64,000 nucleotides of DNA from Microbacterium sp. C7(2022) (lineage in GTDB: Bacteria > Actinomycetota > Actinomycetes > Actinomycetales > Microbacteriaceae): assembly GCF_028823665.1 (NCBI RefSeq), contig NZ_JAPEHV010000001.1:310001-374000 (forward strand), read 5' to 3'. Made by a program: the position numbers and the translations under genes. The notes under the pieces were generated by a model. It made no database searches. It saw nothing but the letters and a program-made list of their open reading frames with translations, and was not told where the DNA came from. Shown piece after piece: positions 30,501 to 38,732 of this stretch (positions within the stretch are counted from its first letter, which is position 1; each line of letters opens with the position of its first letter).

Positions 30501-31032
30501 CGCCAGCGCGTCTTCGGTGTCGCCGGGTGAGTCGTTCGACTACACGCTCGCCGTCGAGAACGTGAGTGTGGATGCCGCCGCCGACCCCGTCGTCATCACC
30601 GACATGATTCCCGCCGACATCCGCGTCGACGAGATCACGACGGATGCCACGGCTTTCCCGCGCTGGGACGACTGTGAACTGACGGGGACGGATGCCGATG
30701 GCTTCGGCGGAATGGTGGAGTGCCACCTCTTCGGTCCGCTCGCCACCGGTGCGTCGGCCCCCGACATCACGCTCGAAGTGACGGTCGCAAGCGATGTCAC
30801 CGTCGGTACGATCAGCAACACGGCGGAGGTCTGCTGGGGCGGTCCCGATGACGGTGGCGAGATCGTCGCGTGCAACGACGACTCCGCGAGTGTCACGATC
30901 ACTCAGCCCCTCGCCGTGACCGGCGGCACGGCGCCGCTGGCGATGGGTATGAGCGCCGCGATCGTCATGTTGCTGGGTGCGTCGGCGTTCTTCTTCGCTC
31001 GCTCGCGCCGTCAGGCAGGTGCCGCCAGCTGA
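27517..31032 (+). CDS. LAVTG-anchored surface protein with duplicated DUF11 modules
   Basis: A 1171-residue secreted protein starting at GTG 27517. The signal peptide is residues 1-29 with a cleavage region A-P-A-A-A. Residues 30-235 form an N-terminal domain of unknown family with several Cys. A short Cys-rich linker (C-P-E-G-T-x-E-Q-E-D-G-S-C) follows, then two tandem copies of about 435 residues, each DUF11-like unit, C-I-N-D-A-P unit, DUF11-like unit. The C-terminus is L-A-V-T-G (1132-1136), a membrane helix and R-S-R-R. LAxTG is the motif known for actinobacterial class E sortases, whereas the preceding gene carries LPVTG. Shared modules show it arose by duplication with its neighbour; the two probably act at the same surface structure. 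Confidence 0.92.
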   Translation: MRSLRTVIAAAVSLTLAVGASIGFAAPAAATLAEPTGTQVCAPYDSGKVNVSGSHKTLTLSAPDGKLISGYCVKAGSTQQGNGPVFVTVDPAQKSVTISHPSGKDISHYALVYTTEGTPTADKPIQTLACDTITVDYRRPLVNGDHINLEFTPAEGGGNKQVNLYVDRNIAGGYDTLGLRMPGGQTQPLTEAEVRSGVITWTYSEFISSVGGYTVAFVQTNETDTWPKLDCTTEEEPECPEGTVEQEDGSCEEPPTAETYVDLGIVKTHSDLGEENTVDYSTEFSYFLEVTNHGTATVTAGVVTDEVPTGLTVTSVIVPGGWTDETVDNTVKVSNVVLAPEASGIIEVKVVVEDAHDYTAPDVSVGESDPQPQLSLEGAFTNEACVDAPFDVNPDNDCSEVVVERDELVANVFVRCINDAPYLYYSVETSPSLAGKPITLTWAPVSQPAVPASQVLTLDSGDSGRIVWPGAEFASNGNSILWPGYRPLVEADYNADGTLAIDPSLVYNGLVLDTSHETYPWRGASTVTFSVNPTLTVSTSYPSASPNCSIPRAADMTVTKTASVETVQAGDSFDYNLAVANVSVDGAADPVTITDVIPSDIRVDEITTDTTAFPRWTGCDVADADSDGFGGVLTCSLFGPLMMGESAPTITLGVTVADDTSADRISNTAEVCWAGPDDAELIACNDDTADVTREPTPVIDLGIEKTHSDLPTGTVDPGDEFSYFLEVTNNGTVAVDDGVVTDEVPSSLEVLEVITPVGTSVGSGNDVEITGVALDVDASVIIEVRVRVIPNAVDAVPNYAAEEAPAAVSLSGPIENTACVAVTGDADASNDCSTVEIERDEIAANVWMQCINDAPYLYYSVQTSPSLQGEPITLTWTPDTQPAVPSEVTLTLESGDSGRIVWPGADFAANDVSILWPGYRALVESDYNADGTLAVDPALVYNGLVLDTDYETYPWRLGSTVTLSVNPTLTLAASYPAATANCAVPRSADMQVTKTASASSVSPGESFDYTLAVENVSVDAAADPVVITDMIPADIRVDEITTDATAFPRWDDCELTGTDADGFGGMVECHLFGPLATGASAPDITLEVTVASDVTVGTISNTAEVCWGGPDDGGEIVACNDDSASVTITQPLAVTGGTAPLAMGMSAAIVMLLGASAFFFARSRRQAGAAS
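28297..29610 (+). repeat. Surface module copy A
   Basis: The first tandem copy, 1314 bases or 438 residues, starts at V-D-L-G-I-V-K-T-H-S-D-L. The inner unit starts near 28732 and contains C-I-N-D-A-P-Y-L-Y-Y-S-V, D-S-G-R-I-V-W-P-G, I-L-W-P-G-Y-R and F-S-V-N-P. It is much closer to copy B than to copy C, implying a recent tandem duplication. Confidence 0.88.
29611..30906 (+). repeat. Surface module copy B
   Basis: The second tandem copy, 1296 bases or 432 residues, starts at I-D-L-G-I-E-K-T-H-S-D-L. It shares long identical peptide stretches with copy A (for example S-G-D-S-G-R-I-V-W-P-G and Y-N-A-D-G-T-L-A) and ends just before the LAVTG sorting signal. Confidence 0.88.
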
Positions 31033-31061
31033 TCGCCGGAGCGCGTGTCGACCACGTCTGA

Positions 31062-31097
31062 CGAAGGGCCGGTTTCCTCACGGAGATCGGCCCTTCG
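31062..31097 (+). terminator. Terminator after the second surface protein gene
   Basis: CGAAGGGCCG (31062-31071) pairs with CGGCCCTTCG (31088-31097), extended by a G-U pair, with a loop of about 14 bases. It ends the surface-protein transcript ahead of the S10 promoter. No U-tract is present. Confidence 0.65.
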
Positions 31098-31159
31098 CGG
31101 CATCCGGATATCCTCCCCTGGGAACCGGGTGTGGATAGCGCACACAAACCCGCCCGAGT

Positions 31160-31188
31160 TTGCGACACGCCCGGGATGCACGTAGACT
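31160..31188 (+). promoter_or_regulatory. Candidate S10 operon promoter and leader
   Basis: TTGCGA (31160-31165) and TAGACT (31183-31188) with 17-base spacing. The predicted start near 31195 leaves a leader of about 310 bases to rpsJ with no gene in it. The leader contains small hairpins such as GGTGC/GCACC, but I see no clear L4-type regulatory fold. Confidence 0.6.
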
Positions 31189-31508
31189 AGTGAGGTTCCA
31201 CATTCCGGGTGCGCCTTCGTGCGTGCGACCGGATCACCACCAGGGCAGTGCATAGGCCGCGTGAACGCGTGTAGACCTAGGCCGCGGGTGGCAGAACACT
31301 CAATCCGAACACCTCACTCAGAGATGGGTGGCGCGCGTGCGTGCAGCGGGATTCGGAGCCGCGTGTGAAAGCGTGCGGATTGACAGAAGAACAGTGGTGC
31401 GCAGCACCAGCCCAGCTGGTGGAAGTGCCAGGGCGCGTAAGCGTCACCGTGCGTCCAATGCCCCCGGGGAGTCCGGGAGGTAAGACGCTGAAGAGAGAGA
31501 AGCAGACA

Positions 31509-31817
31509 ATGGCGGGACAGAAAATCCGCATTCGCCTGAAGTCGTACGACCACGCCGGTCTCGACACGTCGGCGCGCAAGATCGTCGACACCGTGACCCG
31601 TGCGGGCGCAACGGTTGTGGGCCCCGTGCCCCTGCCGACCGAGAAGAACGTCGTGTGCGTCATCCGGTCGCCCCACAAGTACAAGGACAGCCGCGAGCAC
31701 TTCGAGATGCGCACCCACAAGCGCCTCATCGACATCATCGACCCGACGCCCAAGGCTGTCGACTCGCTGATGCGTCTCGACCTCCCGGCCGATGTCAACA
31801 TCGAGATCAAGCTCTGA
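31509..31817 (+). CDS. rpsJ: 30S ribosomal protein S10
   Basis: A 102-residue S10, a small-subunit head protein that in many bacteria also joins NusB in antitermination. The family signature is visible (K-S-Y-D-H around residue 12 and the [13 protein letters not shown] loop). ATG 31509 gives the exact family length; the longer open frame lies in the leader. It opens the S10 operon, eight bases before rplC. Confidence 0.98.
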   Translation: MAGQKIRIRLKSYDHAGLDTSARKIVDTVTRAGATVVGPVPLPTEKNVVCVIRSPHKYKDSREHFEMRTHKRLIDIIDPTPKAVDSLMRLDLPADVNIEIKL

Positions 31818-31825
31818 GGTTCGAC

Positions 31826-32485
31826 ATGACTGACATCAACACCAAGGTTTCCAAGGGCCTGCTGGGCACCAAGCTCGGTATGACCCAGGTCTGGGACGCG
31901 GACGGCAAGCTCGTCCCCGTCACCGTCATCGAGGTGGCCCCCAACGTGGTCACCCAGGTCCGCACCCCCGAGAAGGACGGCTACAACGCCGTTCAGATCG
32001 CTGCGGGCCAGATCGACCCCCGCAAGGTCAACAAGCCCCTCACGGCCCACTTCGAGGCCGCGGGCGTGACCCCCCGCCGTCACGTCACCGAGATCCGCAC
32101 CGCGGACGCCGGTGACTACACCCTCGGCCAGGAGCTCACCGTTGACGGTGTGTTCGAGGCCGGCCAGCTGGTCGACGTCGTCGGCACCAGCAAGGGTAAG
32201 GGCACCGCGGGTGTCATGAAGCGCCACAACTTCAAGGGCGTTTCGGCTTCGCACGGTGCACACCGCAACCACCGCAAGCCCGGTTCGATCGGCGCATCGT
32301 CGACCCCGAGCCGCGTCTTCAAGGGCATGCGCATGGCCGGCCGCATGGGTGGCGAGCGCGTGACCGTCCTCAACCTCAAGGTGCACGCCATCGACGCCGA
32401 GAAGGGTCTGCTGCTCGTCAAGGGCGCCGTCCCCGGTGCACGTGGCCGTACCGTTTACGTCCGCAACGCAGTGAAGGGGGCCTGA
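31826..32485 (+). CDS. rplC: 50S ribosomal protein L3
   Basis: A 219-residue L3, a primary binder near the 3' end of 23S rRNA whose central loop reaches the peptidyl transferase centre. The G-T-K-L-G-M-T-Q N-terminus and the loop [11 protein letters not shown] are present. The real start is ATG 31826; the upstream extension overlaps rpsJ in another frame. It is followed by rplD after four bases. Confidence 0.98.
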   Translation: MTDINTKVSKGLLGTKLGMTQVWDADGKLVPVTVIEVAPNVVTQVRTPEKDGYNAVQIAAGQIDPRKVNKPLTAHFEAAGVTPRRHVTEIRTADAGDYTLGQELTVDGVFEAGQLVDVVGTSKGKGTAGVMKRHNFKGVSASHGAHRNHRKPGSIGASSTPSRVFKGMRMAGRMGGERVTVLNLKVHAIDAEKGLLLVKGAVPGARGRTVYVRNAVKGA

Positions 32486-32489
32486 GCAC

Positions 32490-33152
32490 ATGGCTGACTC
32501 GACTCTCGCGCTCGACGTGCTGAAGGCCGACGGCAAGAAGGCAGGCTCCGTGGAGCTTCCCGCCGCGATCTTCGACGTCAAGACGAACATCCCGCTCATC
32601 CACCAGGTCGTCGTCGCGCAGCTCGCGGCGGCTCGCCAGGGTACTCACTCGACCAAGCGTCGCGGTGAGGTCTCGGGTGCCGGCCGCAAGCCCTTCAAGC
32701 AGAAGGGCACCGGTAACGCCCGTCAGGGCTCGATCCGCGCGCCGCACATGACCGGTGGTGGCATCGTGCACGGCCCGAAGCCGCGCAACTACGCGCAGCG
32801 CACCCCCAAGAAGATGATCGCCGCTGCCCTCCTGGGTGCTATCAGCGATCGTGCTCGTGGTGGTCGTCTGCACATCGTCGACTCGTTCGGCATCGACGGC
32901 GCTCCGTCGACCAAGGCCGCTGCGGCCGTGCTGACCGGCTTCGGCGCCGTCAAGAACGTGCTCGTGGTCATCGACCGCGCGGACGAGCTGACCGTGAAGA
33001 GCGTGCGCAACCTCGCGTACGTGCACGTGCTCTCGTCTGACCAGCTCAACGCATACGACGTGCTCGTCTCCGACGACATCGTCTTCACCAAGGCCGCCTA
33101 CGACGCGTTCGTCGCTTCGAAGTCCGGCGCCACCGAGGAGGTCTCGGCATGA
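32490..33152 (+). CDS. rplD: 50S ribosomal protein L4
   Basis: A 220-residue L4, which lines the peptide exit tunnel with its extended loop. The K-Q-K-G-T-G-x-A-R-Q-G-S loop signature is present near residue 70. In Escherichia coli L4 represses its own S10 operon; no equivalent leader structure was recognised here. Its stop overlaps the rplW start. Confidence 0.98.
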   Translation: MADSTLALDVLKADGKKAGSVELPAAIFDVKTNIPLIHQVVVAQLAAARQGTHSTKRRGEVSGAGRKPFKQKGTGNARQGSIRAPHMTGGGIVHGPKPRNYAQRTPKKMIAAALLGAISDRARGGRLHIVDSFGIDGAPSTKAAAAVLTGFGAVKNVLVVIDRADELTVKSVRNLAYVHVLSSDQLNAYDVLVSDDIVFTKAAYDAFVASKSGATEEVSA

Positions 33153-33448
33153 CCGCCGTGAACAAGGACCCGCGCGACATCATCCTGAAGCCGGTCGTCT
33201 CGGAGAAGAGCTACGGTCTCATCGACGAAGGCAAGTACACGTTCCTCGTGGACCCGCGCGCTTCGAAGACCGAGATCAAGCTCGCCATCGAGAAGATCTT
33301 CGGCGTCAAGGTTGCCGCGGTCAACACGCTCAACCGCGCGGGCAAGGCCCGTCGCACCCGCTTCGGCACGGGAAAGCGCAAGGACACCAAGCGCGCCATC
33401 GTGACGCTCAAGTCGGGCACCATCGACATCTTCACGGCAGTCGGCTGA
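33149..33448 (+). CDS. rplW: 50S ribosomal protein L23
   Basis: A 99-residue L23, which sits at the tunnel exit and serves as docking site for trigger factor and SRP. It begins with [14 protein letters not shown], the family N-terminus after a short extension. Its ATG overlaps the rplD stop by four bases. Confidence 0.97.
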   Translation: MTAVNKDPRDIILKPVVSEKSYGLIDEGKYTFLVDPRASKTEIKLAIEKIFGVKVAAVNTLNRAGKARRTRFGTGKRKDTKRAIVTLKSGTIDIFTAVG

Positions 33449-33473
33449 CGGTCGGGATAGAGGACTAGAGAAC

Positions 33474-34313
33474 ATGGCTATTCGCAAGTACAAGCCCACG
33501 ACCCCGGGTCGCCGCGGCTCGTCGGTGGCCGACTTCGCCGAGATCACCCGATCGACGCCCGAGAAGTCGCTCCTCCGCCCGCTGTCCAAGACCGGTGGTC
33601 GCAACAACCAGGGTCGCATCACGACCCGTCACATCGGTGGTGGCCACAAGCGCCAGTACCGCGTGATCGACTTCCGTCGCAACGACAAGGACGGAATCAA
33701 CGCCAAGGTCGCTCACATCGAGTACGACCCCAACCGCACCGCGCGTATCGCGCTGCTGCACTACTTCGACGGCGAGAAGCGTTACATCATCGCCCCGAAC
33801 AAGCTCCAGCAGGGTGACATCGTCGAGTCGGGCGCTGGCGCTGACATCAAGCCGGGTAACAACCTGCCGCTGAAGAACATCCCCACCGGTACCGTCATCC
33901 ACGCCATCGAGCTCCGCCCCGGCGGCGGCGCGAAGCTGGCGCGTTCGGCCGGAGCCTCGGTTCGCCTCGTGGCGAAGGACGGCCCCTACGCTCAGCTGCG
34001 TCTGCCCTCGGGCGAGATCCGCAACGTCGATGCGCGCTGCCGCGCGACCATCGGCGAGGTCGGCAACGCCGAGCAGTCGAACATCAACTGGGGTAAGGCT
34101 GGCCGCAACCGCTGGAAGGGCATCCGCCCGACCGTTCGCGGTGTTGCCATGAACCCGGTTGACCACCCGCACGGTGGTGGTGAGGGTAAGACCTCCGGTG
34201 GTCGTCACCCTGTTTCGCCGTGGGGCCAGGCCGAAGGCCGCACCCGCCACGCGAACAAGGAAAGCGACAAGTACATCGTTCGCCGTCGCAACGCCGGCAA
34301 GAAGCGCAAGTAG
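33474..34313 (+). CDS. rplB: 50S ribosomal protein L2
   Basis: A 279-residue L2, needed for subunit association and peptidyl transferase centre assembly. It has the [13 protein letters not shown] region with the conserved His and a basic C-terminus ([10 protein letters not shown]). A 25-base gap separates it from rplW. Confidence 0.98.
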   Translation: MAIRKYKPTTPGRRGSSVADFAEITRSTPEKSLLRPLSKTGGRNNQGRITTRHIGGGHKRQYRVIDFRRNDKDGINAKVAHIEYDPNRTARIALLHYFDGEKRYIIAPNKLQQGDIVESGAGADIKPGNNLPLKNIPTGTVIHAIELRPGGGAKLARSAGASVRLVAKDGPYAQLRLPSGEIRNVDARCRATIGEVGNAEQSNINWGKAGRNRWKGIRPTVRGVAMNPVDHPHGGGEGKTSGGRHPVSPWGQAEGRTRHANKESDKYIVRRRNAGKKRK

Positions 34314-34325
34314 GAGTAGAGGAAG

Positions 34326-34607
34326 ATGCCACGCAGTCTTAAGAAGGGCCCCTTCGTCGACGAGCACCTGCTTCGCAAGGTTGCCTCGCAGAACGAAGCC
34401 GGGACCAAGAACGTCATCAAGACCTGGTCGCGTCGCTCGATGATCGTCCCCGCAATGCTGGGTCACACGATCGCCGTGCACGACGGACGCAAGCACATCC
34501 CCGTGTTCGTGTCCGAGACCATGGTTGGCCACAAGCTGGGCGAATTCGCGCCCACCCGCACCTTCCGCGGCCACGTGAAGGACGACAAGAAGGGACGGCG
34601 CCGCTAA
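34326..34607 (+). CDS. rpsS: 30S ribosomal protein S19
   Basis: A 93-residue S19 in the 30S head, partner of S13 at the A site finger. It starts [12 protein letters not shown] and has the [17 protein letters not shown] signature. Its stop TAA shares its last base with the rplV ATG. Confidence 0.98.
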   Translation: MPRSLKKGPFVDEHLLRKVASQNEAGTKNVIKTWSRRSMIVPAMLGHTIAVHDGRKHIPVFVSETMVGHKLGEFAPTRTFRGHVKDDKKGRRR

Positions 34608-35002
34608 TGGTCGAATCCATCGCACGCGTGAAGCACATCCGCGTCACCCCTCAGAAGGCTCGTCGTGTGGTTGCGCTCATCAAGGGCAAGCAGGCTGAGG
34701 AGGCCCTGGCCATCCTCAAGTTCGCGCCGCAGGGTGCGAGCGAGCCGATCTACAAGCTGGTTGCCGCCGGCATCGCGAACGCTCGCGTGACGGCTGACAA
34801 GAACGGCGAGTACCTGGACGAGTCCGACCTGTACGTGAAGAACGCGTACGTCGACGAGGGCACGACGCTTAAGCGTTTCCAGCCCCGCGCACAGGGCCGC
34901 GCCTTCCAGATCAAGAAGCGCACGAGCCACATCACGGTCGTGCTGTCGACCCCGGAGGTTGCTGAGGCAGCCCCCGTCAAGACCAAGAAGGCGAGCAAGT
35001 AA
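34607..35002 (+). CDS. rplV: 50S ribosomal protein L22
   Basis: A 131-residue L22, whose beta-hairpin narrows the exit tunnel and is a site of macrolide-resistance changes. The family core with R-x-x-P-x-K-A-R and the hairpin P-R-A-Q-G-R-A is intact. A short Ala/Lys tail extends beyond the usual 110 residues. It overlaps both rpsS and rpsC by one base. Confidence 0.97.
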   Translation: MVESIARVKHIRVTPQKARRVVALIKGKQAEEALAILKFAPQGASEPIYKLVAAGIANARVTADKNGEYLDESDLYVKNAYVDEGTTLKRFQPRAQGRAFQIKKRTSHITVVLSTPEVAEAAPVKTKKASK

Positions 35003-35751
35003 TGGGCCAGAAAGTCAACCCGTACGGCTTCCGCCTCGGGATCACCACTGACCACGTGTCGCGGTGGTTCTCGGACTCGACGAAGCCGGGACAGCGCTAC
35101 GCAGACTACGTAGCCGAGGACATCAAGATCCGCAAGCTGCTGCAGACCCAGCTCGACCGAGCCGGCGTCAGCAACATCGAGATCGAGCGCACCCGTGACC
35201 GCGTTCGCGTCGACATCCACACCGCCCGCCCGGGCATCGTGATCGGTCGTCGCGGCGCCGAGGCAGAGCGCATCCGCGCTGACCTCGAGAAGCTCACCGG
35301 CAAGCAGATCCAGCTGAACATCCTCGAGGTGAAGAACCCCGAGGCCGACGCTCAGCTCGTCGCTCAGGGCATCGCCGAGCAGCTTTCTGCTCGCGTGGCG
35401 TTCCGTCGCGCGATGCGCAAGGGTCTGCAGGGCGCTCAGCGCGCCGGCGCCAAGGGCATCCGTATCCAGGTCTCCGGCCGCCTCGGCGGCGCCGAGATGA
35501 GCCGCTCGGAGTTCTACCGCGAAGGTCGTGTGCCGCTGCACACGCTCCGCGCGAACATCGACTACGGCTTCTACGAGGCGAAGACCACCTTCGGCCGCAT
35601 CGGCGTGAAGGTCTGGATCTACAAGGGTGACCTCACCAACAAGGAGCTGGCTCGCGAGCAGGCTAACCAGAAGCCTTCGCGTGACCGCAACGACCGTCCG
35701 CGTCGTGGCCCCCGCAACGAGGCCCCCGTCGCAGAAGGAGCATCGGCATAA
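35002..35751 (+). CDS. rpsC: 30S ribosomal protein S3
   Basis: A 249-residue S3 at the mRNA entry tunnel, where it contributes to helicase activity. The KH domain signature G-I-V-I-G-R-R-G is near residue 80. The C-terminal tail is rich in Arg/Asn/Pro. It starts with the invariant M-G-Q-K-V-N-P and is directly coupled to rplV and rplP by TAATG junctions. Confidence 0.98.
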   Translation: MGQKVNPYGFRLGITTDHVSRWFSDSTKPGQRYADYVAEDIKIRKLLQTQLDRAGVSNIEIERTRDRVRVDIHTARPGIVIGRRGAEAERIRADLEKLTGKQIQLNILEVKNPEADAQLVAQGIAEQLSARVAFRRAMRKGLQGAQRAGAKGIRIQVSGRLGGAEMSRSEFYREGRVPLHTLRANIDYGFYEAKTTFGRIGVKVWIYKGDLTNKELAREQANQKPSRDRNDRPRRGPRNEAPVAEGASA

Positions 35752-36170
35752 TGCTTATTCCCCGCAAGGTGAAGTACCGCAAGCAGCACCACCCCGGTCG
35801 GTCCGGTCAGGCGACCGGTGGCACCCAGGTCAGCTTCGGTGAGTTCGGTATCCAGGCCCTCACCCCCGCTTACGTGACCAACCGTCAGATCGAGTCCGCT
35901 CGTATCGCCATGACTCGTCACATCAAGCGTGGTGGAAAGGTGTGGATCAACATCTACCCCGACCGTCCGCTCACGAAGAAGCCCGCCGAAACCCGCATGG
36001 GTTCCGGTAAGGGTTCGCCCGAGTGGTGGGTCGCAAACGTCAAGCCGGGTCGCGTGCTGTTCGAGGTCGCAGGTGTCGATGAGACCCTCGCCCGCGAAGC
36101 ACTGACCCGTGCCATCCACAAGCTGCCGCTCAAGGCACGCATCATCAAGCGCGAGGGAGGCGACGCGTAA
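35751..36170 (+). CDS. rplP: 50S ribosomal protein L16
   Basis: A 139-residue L16, which contacts the A-site tRNA and is required for the peptidyl transferase centre. It starts [13 protein letters not shown] and contains the R-M-G-S-G-K-G-x-P-E-W-W motif, including the Arg that is hydroxylated in other bacteria. It overlaps rpmC by one base. Confidence 0.98.
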   Translation: MLIPRKVKYRKQHHPGRSGQATGGTQVSFGEFGIQALTPAYVTNRQIESARIAMTRHIKRGGKVWINIYPDRPLTKKPAETRMGSGKGSPEWWVANVKPGRVLFEVAGVDETLAREALTRAIHKLPLKARIIKREGGDA

Positions 36171-36484
36171 TGGCGATCGGCACCAAGACGCTCGCTCCGA
36201 GCGAGCTCGACACGTTCGAAGACCAGCGCCTCGTCGAGGAGCTGCGCAAGGCCAAGGAAGAGCTGTTCAACCTGCGCTTCCAGTCGGCCACCGGCCAGCT
36301 CGAGAGCCACGGCCGCATCCGTGCGGTCAAGCGCGACATCGCGCGGCTCTACACCGTGATCCGCGAGCGCGAGCTGGGCATTCGTGCCACGCCCGCGCCC
36401 GTCGAGACCGCGACGAAGGCGAAGAAGACGAAGGCTAAGAAGGCGGATGCCGCTGACGAAGCCGTGAAGGAAGAGGCCGAGTGA
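36170..36484 (+). CDS. rpmC: 50S ribosomal protein L29 with basic/acidic tail
   Basis: A 104-residue L29; the family core (about 65 residues, with [14 protein letters not shown]) ends near residue 75. The remaining 30 residues are a low-complexity tail, first K/A-rich ([10 protein letters not shown]) and then acidic. L29 lies at the tunnel exit next to L23, so the tail may project toward nascent-chain factors. It overlaps rpsQ by one base. Confidence 0.96.
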   Translation: MAIGTKTLAPSELDTFEDQRLVEELRKAKEELFNLRFQSATGQLESHGRIRAVKRDIARLYTVIRERELGIRATPAPVETATKAKKTKAKKADAADEAVKEEAE

Positions 36485-36801
36485 TGGCTGAGACCAAGAA
36501 GAAGGCCGCTGAAGTCGAGCACGCCGAGCACGACGTGCGCGACGCCGACGCCCGTGGTTACCGCAAGGCTCGCCGCGGCTACGTCGTGAGTGACAAGATG
36601 GACAAGACGATCGTCGTCGAGGTCGAGGACCGCGTTAAGCACCCCCTCTACGGCAAGGTCATCCGCCGCACCTCCAAGGTCAAGGCGCACGACGAGGCAA
36701 ACACCGCCGGCATCGGCGACCTCGTCCTCATCAACGAGACCCGTCCGCTCAGCGCCACCAAGCGCTGGCGTCTGGTCGAGATCCTCGAGAAGGCCAAGTA
36801 G
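36484..36801 (+). CDS. rpsQ: 30S ribosomal protein S17
   Basis: A 105-residue S17, an early 16S-binding protein. The OB-fold core with D-K-M-D-K-T-I-V-V is preceded by a charged extension of about 25 residues. The start was placed at ATG 36484 in the TGATG junction with rpmC; a GTG one codon earlier is possible. A 34-base gap with AAGGAG precedes rplN. Confidence 0.96.
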   Translation: MAETKKKAAEVEHAEHDVRDADARGYRKARRGYVVSDKMDKTIVVEVEDRVKHPLYGKVIRRTSKVKAHDEANTAGIGDLVLINETRPLSATKRWRLVEILEKAK

Positions 36802-36835
36802 GCCCTCGGCTTACTTGGAACCCAAGGAGTAACAA

Positions 36836-37204
36836 GTGATTCAGCAGGAATCCCGCCTCAAGGTCGCCGACAACACCGGCGCCAAGGAGCTGCTCACGAT
36901 CCGTGTGCTTGGTGGTTCGCAGCGTCGGTACGCCGGCGTGGGCGACATCATCGTCGCGACGGTGAAGGACGCAATCCCCGGCGGCAACGTGAAGAAGGGT
37001 GACGTCGTCAAGGCGGTCGTCGTCCGCACCGTGAAGCAGACCCGTCGTCCCGACGGTTCGTACATCAAGTTCGACGAGAACGCCGCCGTCATCCTGAAGG
37101 GCGACGGGGAGCCCCGCGGCACCCGCATCTTCGGACCGGTCGGTCGTGAGCTTCGTGACAAGAAGTTCATGAAGATCGTCTCGCTCGCCCCGGAGGTCAT
37201 TTGA
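36836..37204 (+). CDS. rplN: 50S ribosomal protein L14
   Basis: A 122-residue L14 on the intersubunit face, and the ribosomal binding site of silencing factor RsfS. It starts at GTG 36836 with [14 protein letters not shown], the invariant family N-terminus. This is conventionally the first gene of the spc operon. The AAGGAG site is at 36823-36828. Confidence 0.98.
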   Translation: MIQQESRLKVADNTGAKELLTIRVLGGSQRRYAGVGDIIVATVKDAIPGGNVKKGDVVKAVVVRTVKQTRRPDGSYIKFDENAAVILKGDGEPRGTRIFGPVGRELRDKKFMKIVSLAPEVI

Positions 37205-37206
37205 TC

Positions 37207-37566
37207 ATGGCGAACATCAAAAAGGGCGACCTCGTTGAGGTCATCACCGGTCGTAAGCAGGACAAGGGCGGCGACCGCGGCAAGCAGGGTAAGGTCCTCG
37301 AGGTCCTCACCGAGCAGAACCGCGTGATCGTCGAAGGTGTCAACTACGTCACGAAGCACAACCGCGTGGGTCAGTCCCAGCGCGGCACCAAGACGGGTGG
37401 CATCGAAACGATGGAAGCCCCGATCCACATTTCCAACGTCGCTGTCGTCGACCCCTCGACCAAGAAGCCGACCCGTGTCGGTCACCGCGTCGAGGAGCAG
37501 ACGAAGGACGGCGTGAAGCGCACCGTCCGCGTGCGCTACGCGAAGAAGTCAGGCAAGGACCTCTGA
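37207..37566 (+). CDS. rplX: 50S ribosomal protein L24
   Basis: A 119-residue L24 with the KOW motif at the N-terminus ([12 protein letters not shown]). It is an assembly initiator near the tunnel exit. The start was taken as ATG 37207; an in-frame TTG two codons earlier overlaps the rplN stop and is less likely. It is one base from rplE. Confidence 0.97.
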   Translation: MANIKKGDLVEVITGRKQDKGGDRGKQGKVLEVLTEQNRVIVEGVNYVTKHNRVGQSQRGTKTGGIETMEAPIHISNVAVVDPSTKKPTRVGHRVEEQTKDGVKRTVRVRYAKKSGKDL

Positions 37567-37567
37567 A

Positions 37568-38158
37568 ATGACTAACGCAACTGCTGCGGAGACTGGCAAG
37601 ATCCAGCCCCGCCTGAAGCAGAAGTACCAGGGTGAGATCAAGAAGGCTCTGCAGGACGAGTTCGGCTACGCCAACGTCATGCAGATCCCCGGTCTGGTCA
37701 AGGTTGTCGTGAACACCGGTGTCGGCGAGGCAGCTCGTGACTCGAAGGTGATCGATGGTGCGGTCGACGACCTCACCAAGATCACCGGACAGAAGCCGGT
37801 TGTTACGAAGGCCCGCAAGTCCATCGCTCAGTTCAAGCTGCGCGAGGGTCAGGCCATCGGCGCCCACGTCACCCTCCGTGGTGACCGTGCGTGGGAGTTC
37901 GTCGACCGCCTCGTCAACCTCGCCCTGCCCCGCATCCGCGACTTCCGCGGTCTGTCGGGCAAGCAGTTCGACGGCAACGGCAACTACACCTTCGGTCTCC
38001 AGGAGCAGTCCGTGTTCCACGAGATCGACCAGGACAAGATCGACCGTGTCCGCGGGTTCGACATCACGATCGTGACGTCGGCGAAGACGGATGCCGAAGG
38101 CCGTGCGCTTCTGCGTCACCTCGGCTTCCCGTTCCGTACCGAGGACGCCCAGGCGTAG
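37568..38158 (+). CDS. rplE: 50S ribosomal protein L5
   Basis: A 196-residue L5, which binds 5S rRNA and contacts S13 across the subunit interface. The signature V-V-N-T-G-V-G-E-A and the C-terminal [12 protein letters not shown] are present. The next gene is 169 bases away and the G/C homopolymer hairpin lies between. No S14 gene follows; Micrococcus luteus also lacks rpsN at this place. Confidence 0.98.
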   Translation: MTNATAAETGKIQPRLKQKYQGEIKKALQDEFGYANVMQIPGLVKVVVNTGVGEAARDSKVIDGAVDDLTKITGQKPVVTKARKSIAQFKLREGQAIGAHVTLRGDRAWEFVDRLVNLALPRIRDFRGLSGKQFDGNGNYTFGLQEQSVFHEIDQDKIDRVRGFDITIVTSAKTDAEGRALLRHLGFPFRTEDAQA

Positions 38159-38170
38159 TCCACATACCCC

Positions 38171-38262
38171 GGTTCCCCGCCCCCCCCCCCCGCGGGGGGG
38201 CCCCCCCCCCCCCCCCCCCCCCCCCTCGCCCGGCCCCCCCGCCGGCGGGGGGGCGGGGAACC
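38171..38262 (+). repeat. G/C homopolymer hairpin in the rplE-rpsH gap
   Basis: Sixteen-base perfect inverted arms (38171-38186 and 38247-38262, GGTTCCCCG followed by a C-run and its complement) enclose an almost pure G/C stretch. It includes a 12-C run at 38180-38191, seven G at 38194-38200 and a 25-C run at 38201-38225. No other part of the window looks like this. It could be a real, extremely stable intergenic hairpin, or a sequencing or assembly artefact at a hard-to-read hairpin. The remaining gap has no gene; AAAGGAAA at 38313-38320 serves rpsH. Confidence 0.85.
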
Positions 38263-38327
38263 ACCCCACCACAGGTCGACGTCCGTGTAACGGTCGGCGA
38301 AACCTGGTGAACAAAGGAAACACCGAA

Positions 38328-38726
38328 ATGACAATGACAGACCCGGTCGCAGACATGCTGACCCGTCTGCGCAATGCGAACTCGGCACACCACGACTCCG
38401 TGTCGCTGCCGAGCTCGAAGCTCAAGACTCACATCGCAGAGATCCTCCAGCAGGAGGGTTACATCTCGGGTTGGGAAGTCAGCGACGCCCGCGTCGGCCA
38501 GACCCTGACCCTCACGCTGAAGTACGGCCCGAACCGCGAGCGGTCGATCGCCGGCATCAAGCGCGTGTCGAAGCCCGGTCTTCGCGTGTACGCGAAGTCG
38601 ACCGAGATCCCCACCGTCCTCGGTGGCCTCGGTGTGGCGATCCTGTCCACCTCCTCCGGTCTTCTCACTGACCGTCAGGCCGAGCAGAAGGGCGTGGGTG
38701 GGGAAGTCCTCGCCTACGTGTGGTGA
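38328..38726 (+). CDS. rpsH: 30S ribosomal protein S8
   Basis: A 132-residue S8, a primary 16S binder and in E. coli the translational repressor of the spc operon. It starts [17 protein letters not shown] and ends [12 protein letters not shown] 38328 follows the AAAGGAAA site; a second ATG two codons later is less well spaced. The unusual 5' spacer makes its expression a point of interest. Confidence 0.98.
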   Translation: MTMTDPVADMLTRLRNANSAHHDSVSLPSSKLKTHIAEILQQEGYISGWEVSDARVGQTLTLTLKYGPNRERSIAGIKRVSKPGLRVYAKSTEIPTVLGGLGVAILSTSSGLLTDRQAEQKGVGGEVLAYVW

Positions 38727-38732
38727 TCTGAC

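Noticed and set aside
28810..30726. Minus-strand open frames of 638 codons here and 756 codons at 22735-25005
   Set aside because: Both lie opposite the surface-protein genes, are rich in Arg/His/Val as expected from antisense reading of GAC/GTC codons, and have no ribosome binding site or neighbour gene.
38171..38262. Small gene for S14 hidden in the rplE-rpsH gap
   Set aside because: The sequence present cannot encode a zinc or non-zinc S14: no Cys motif and no start with a ribosome binding site other than that of rpsH.
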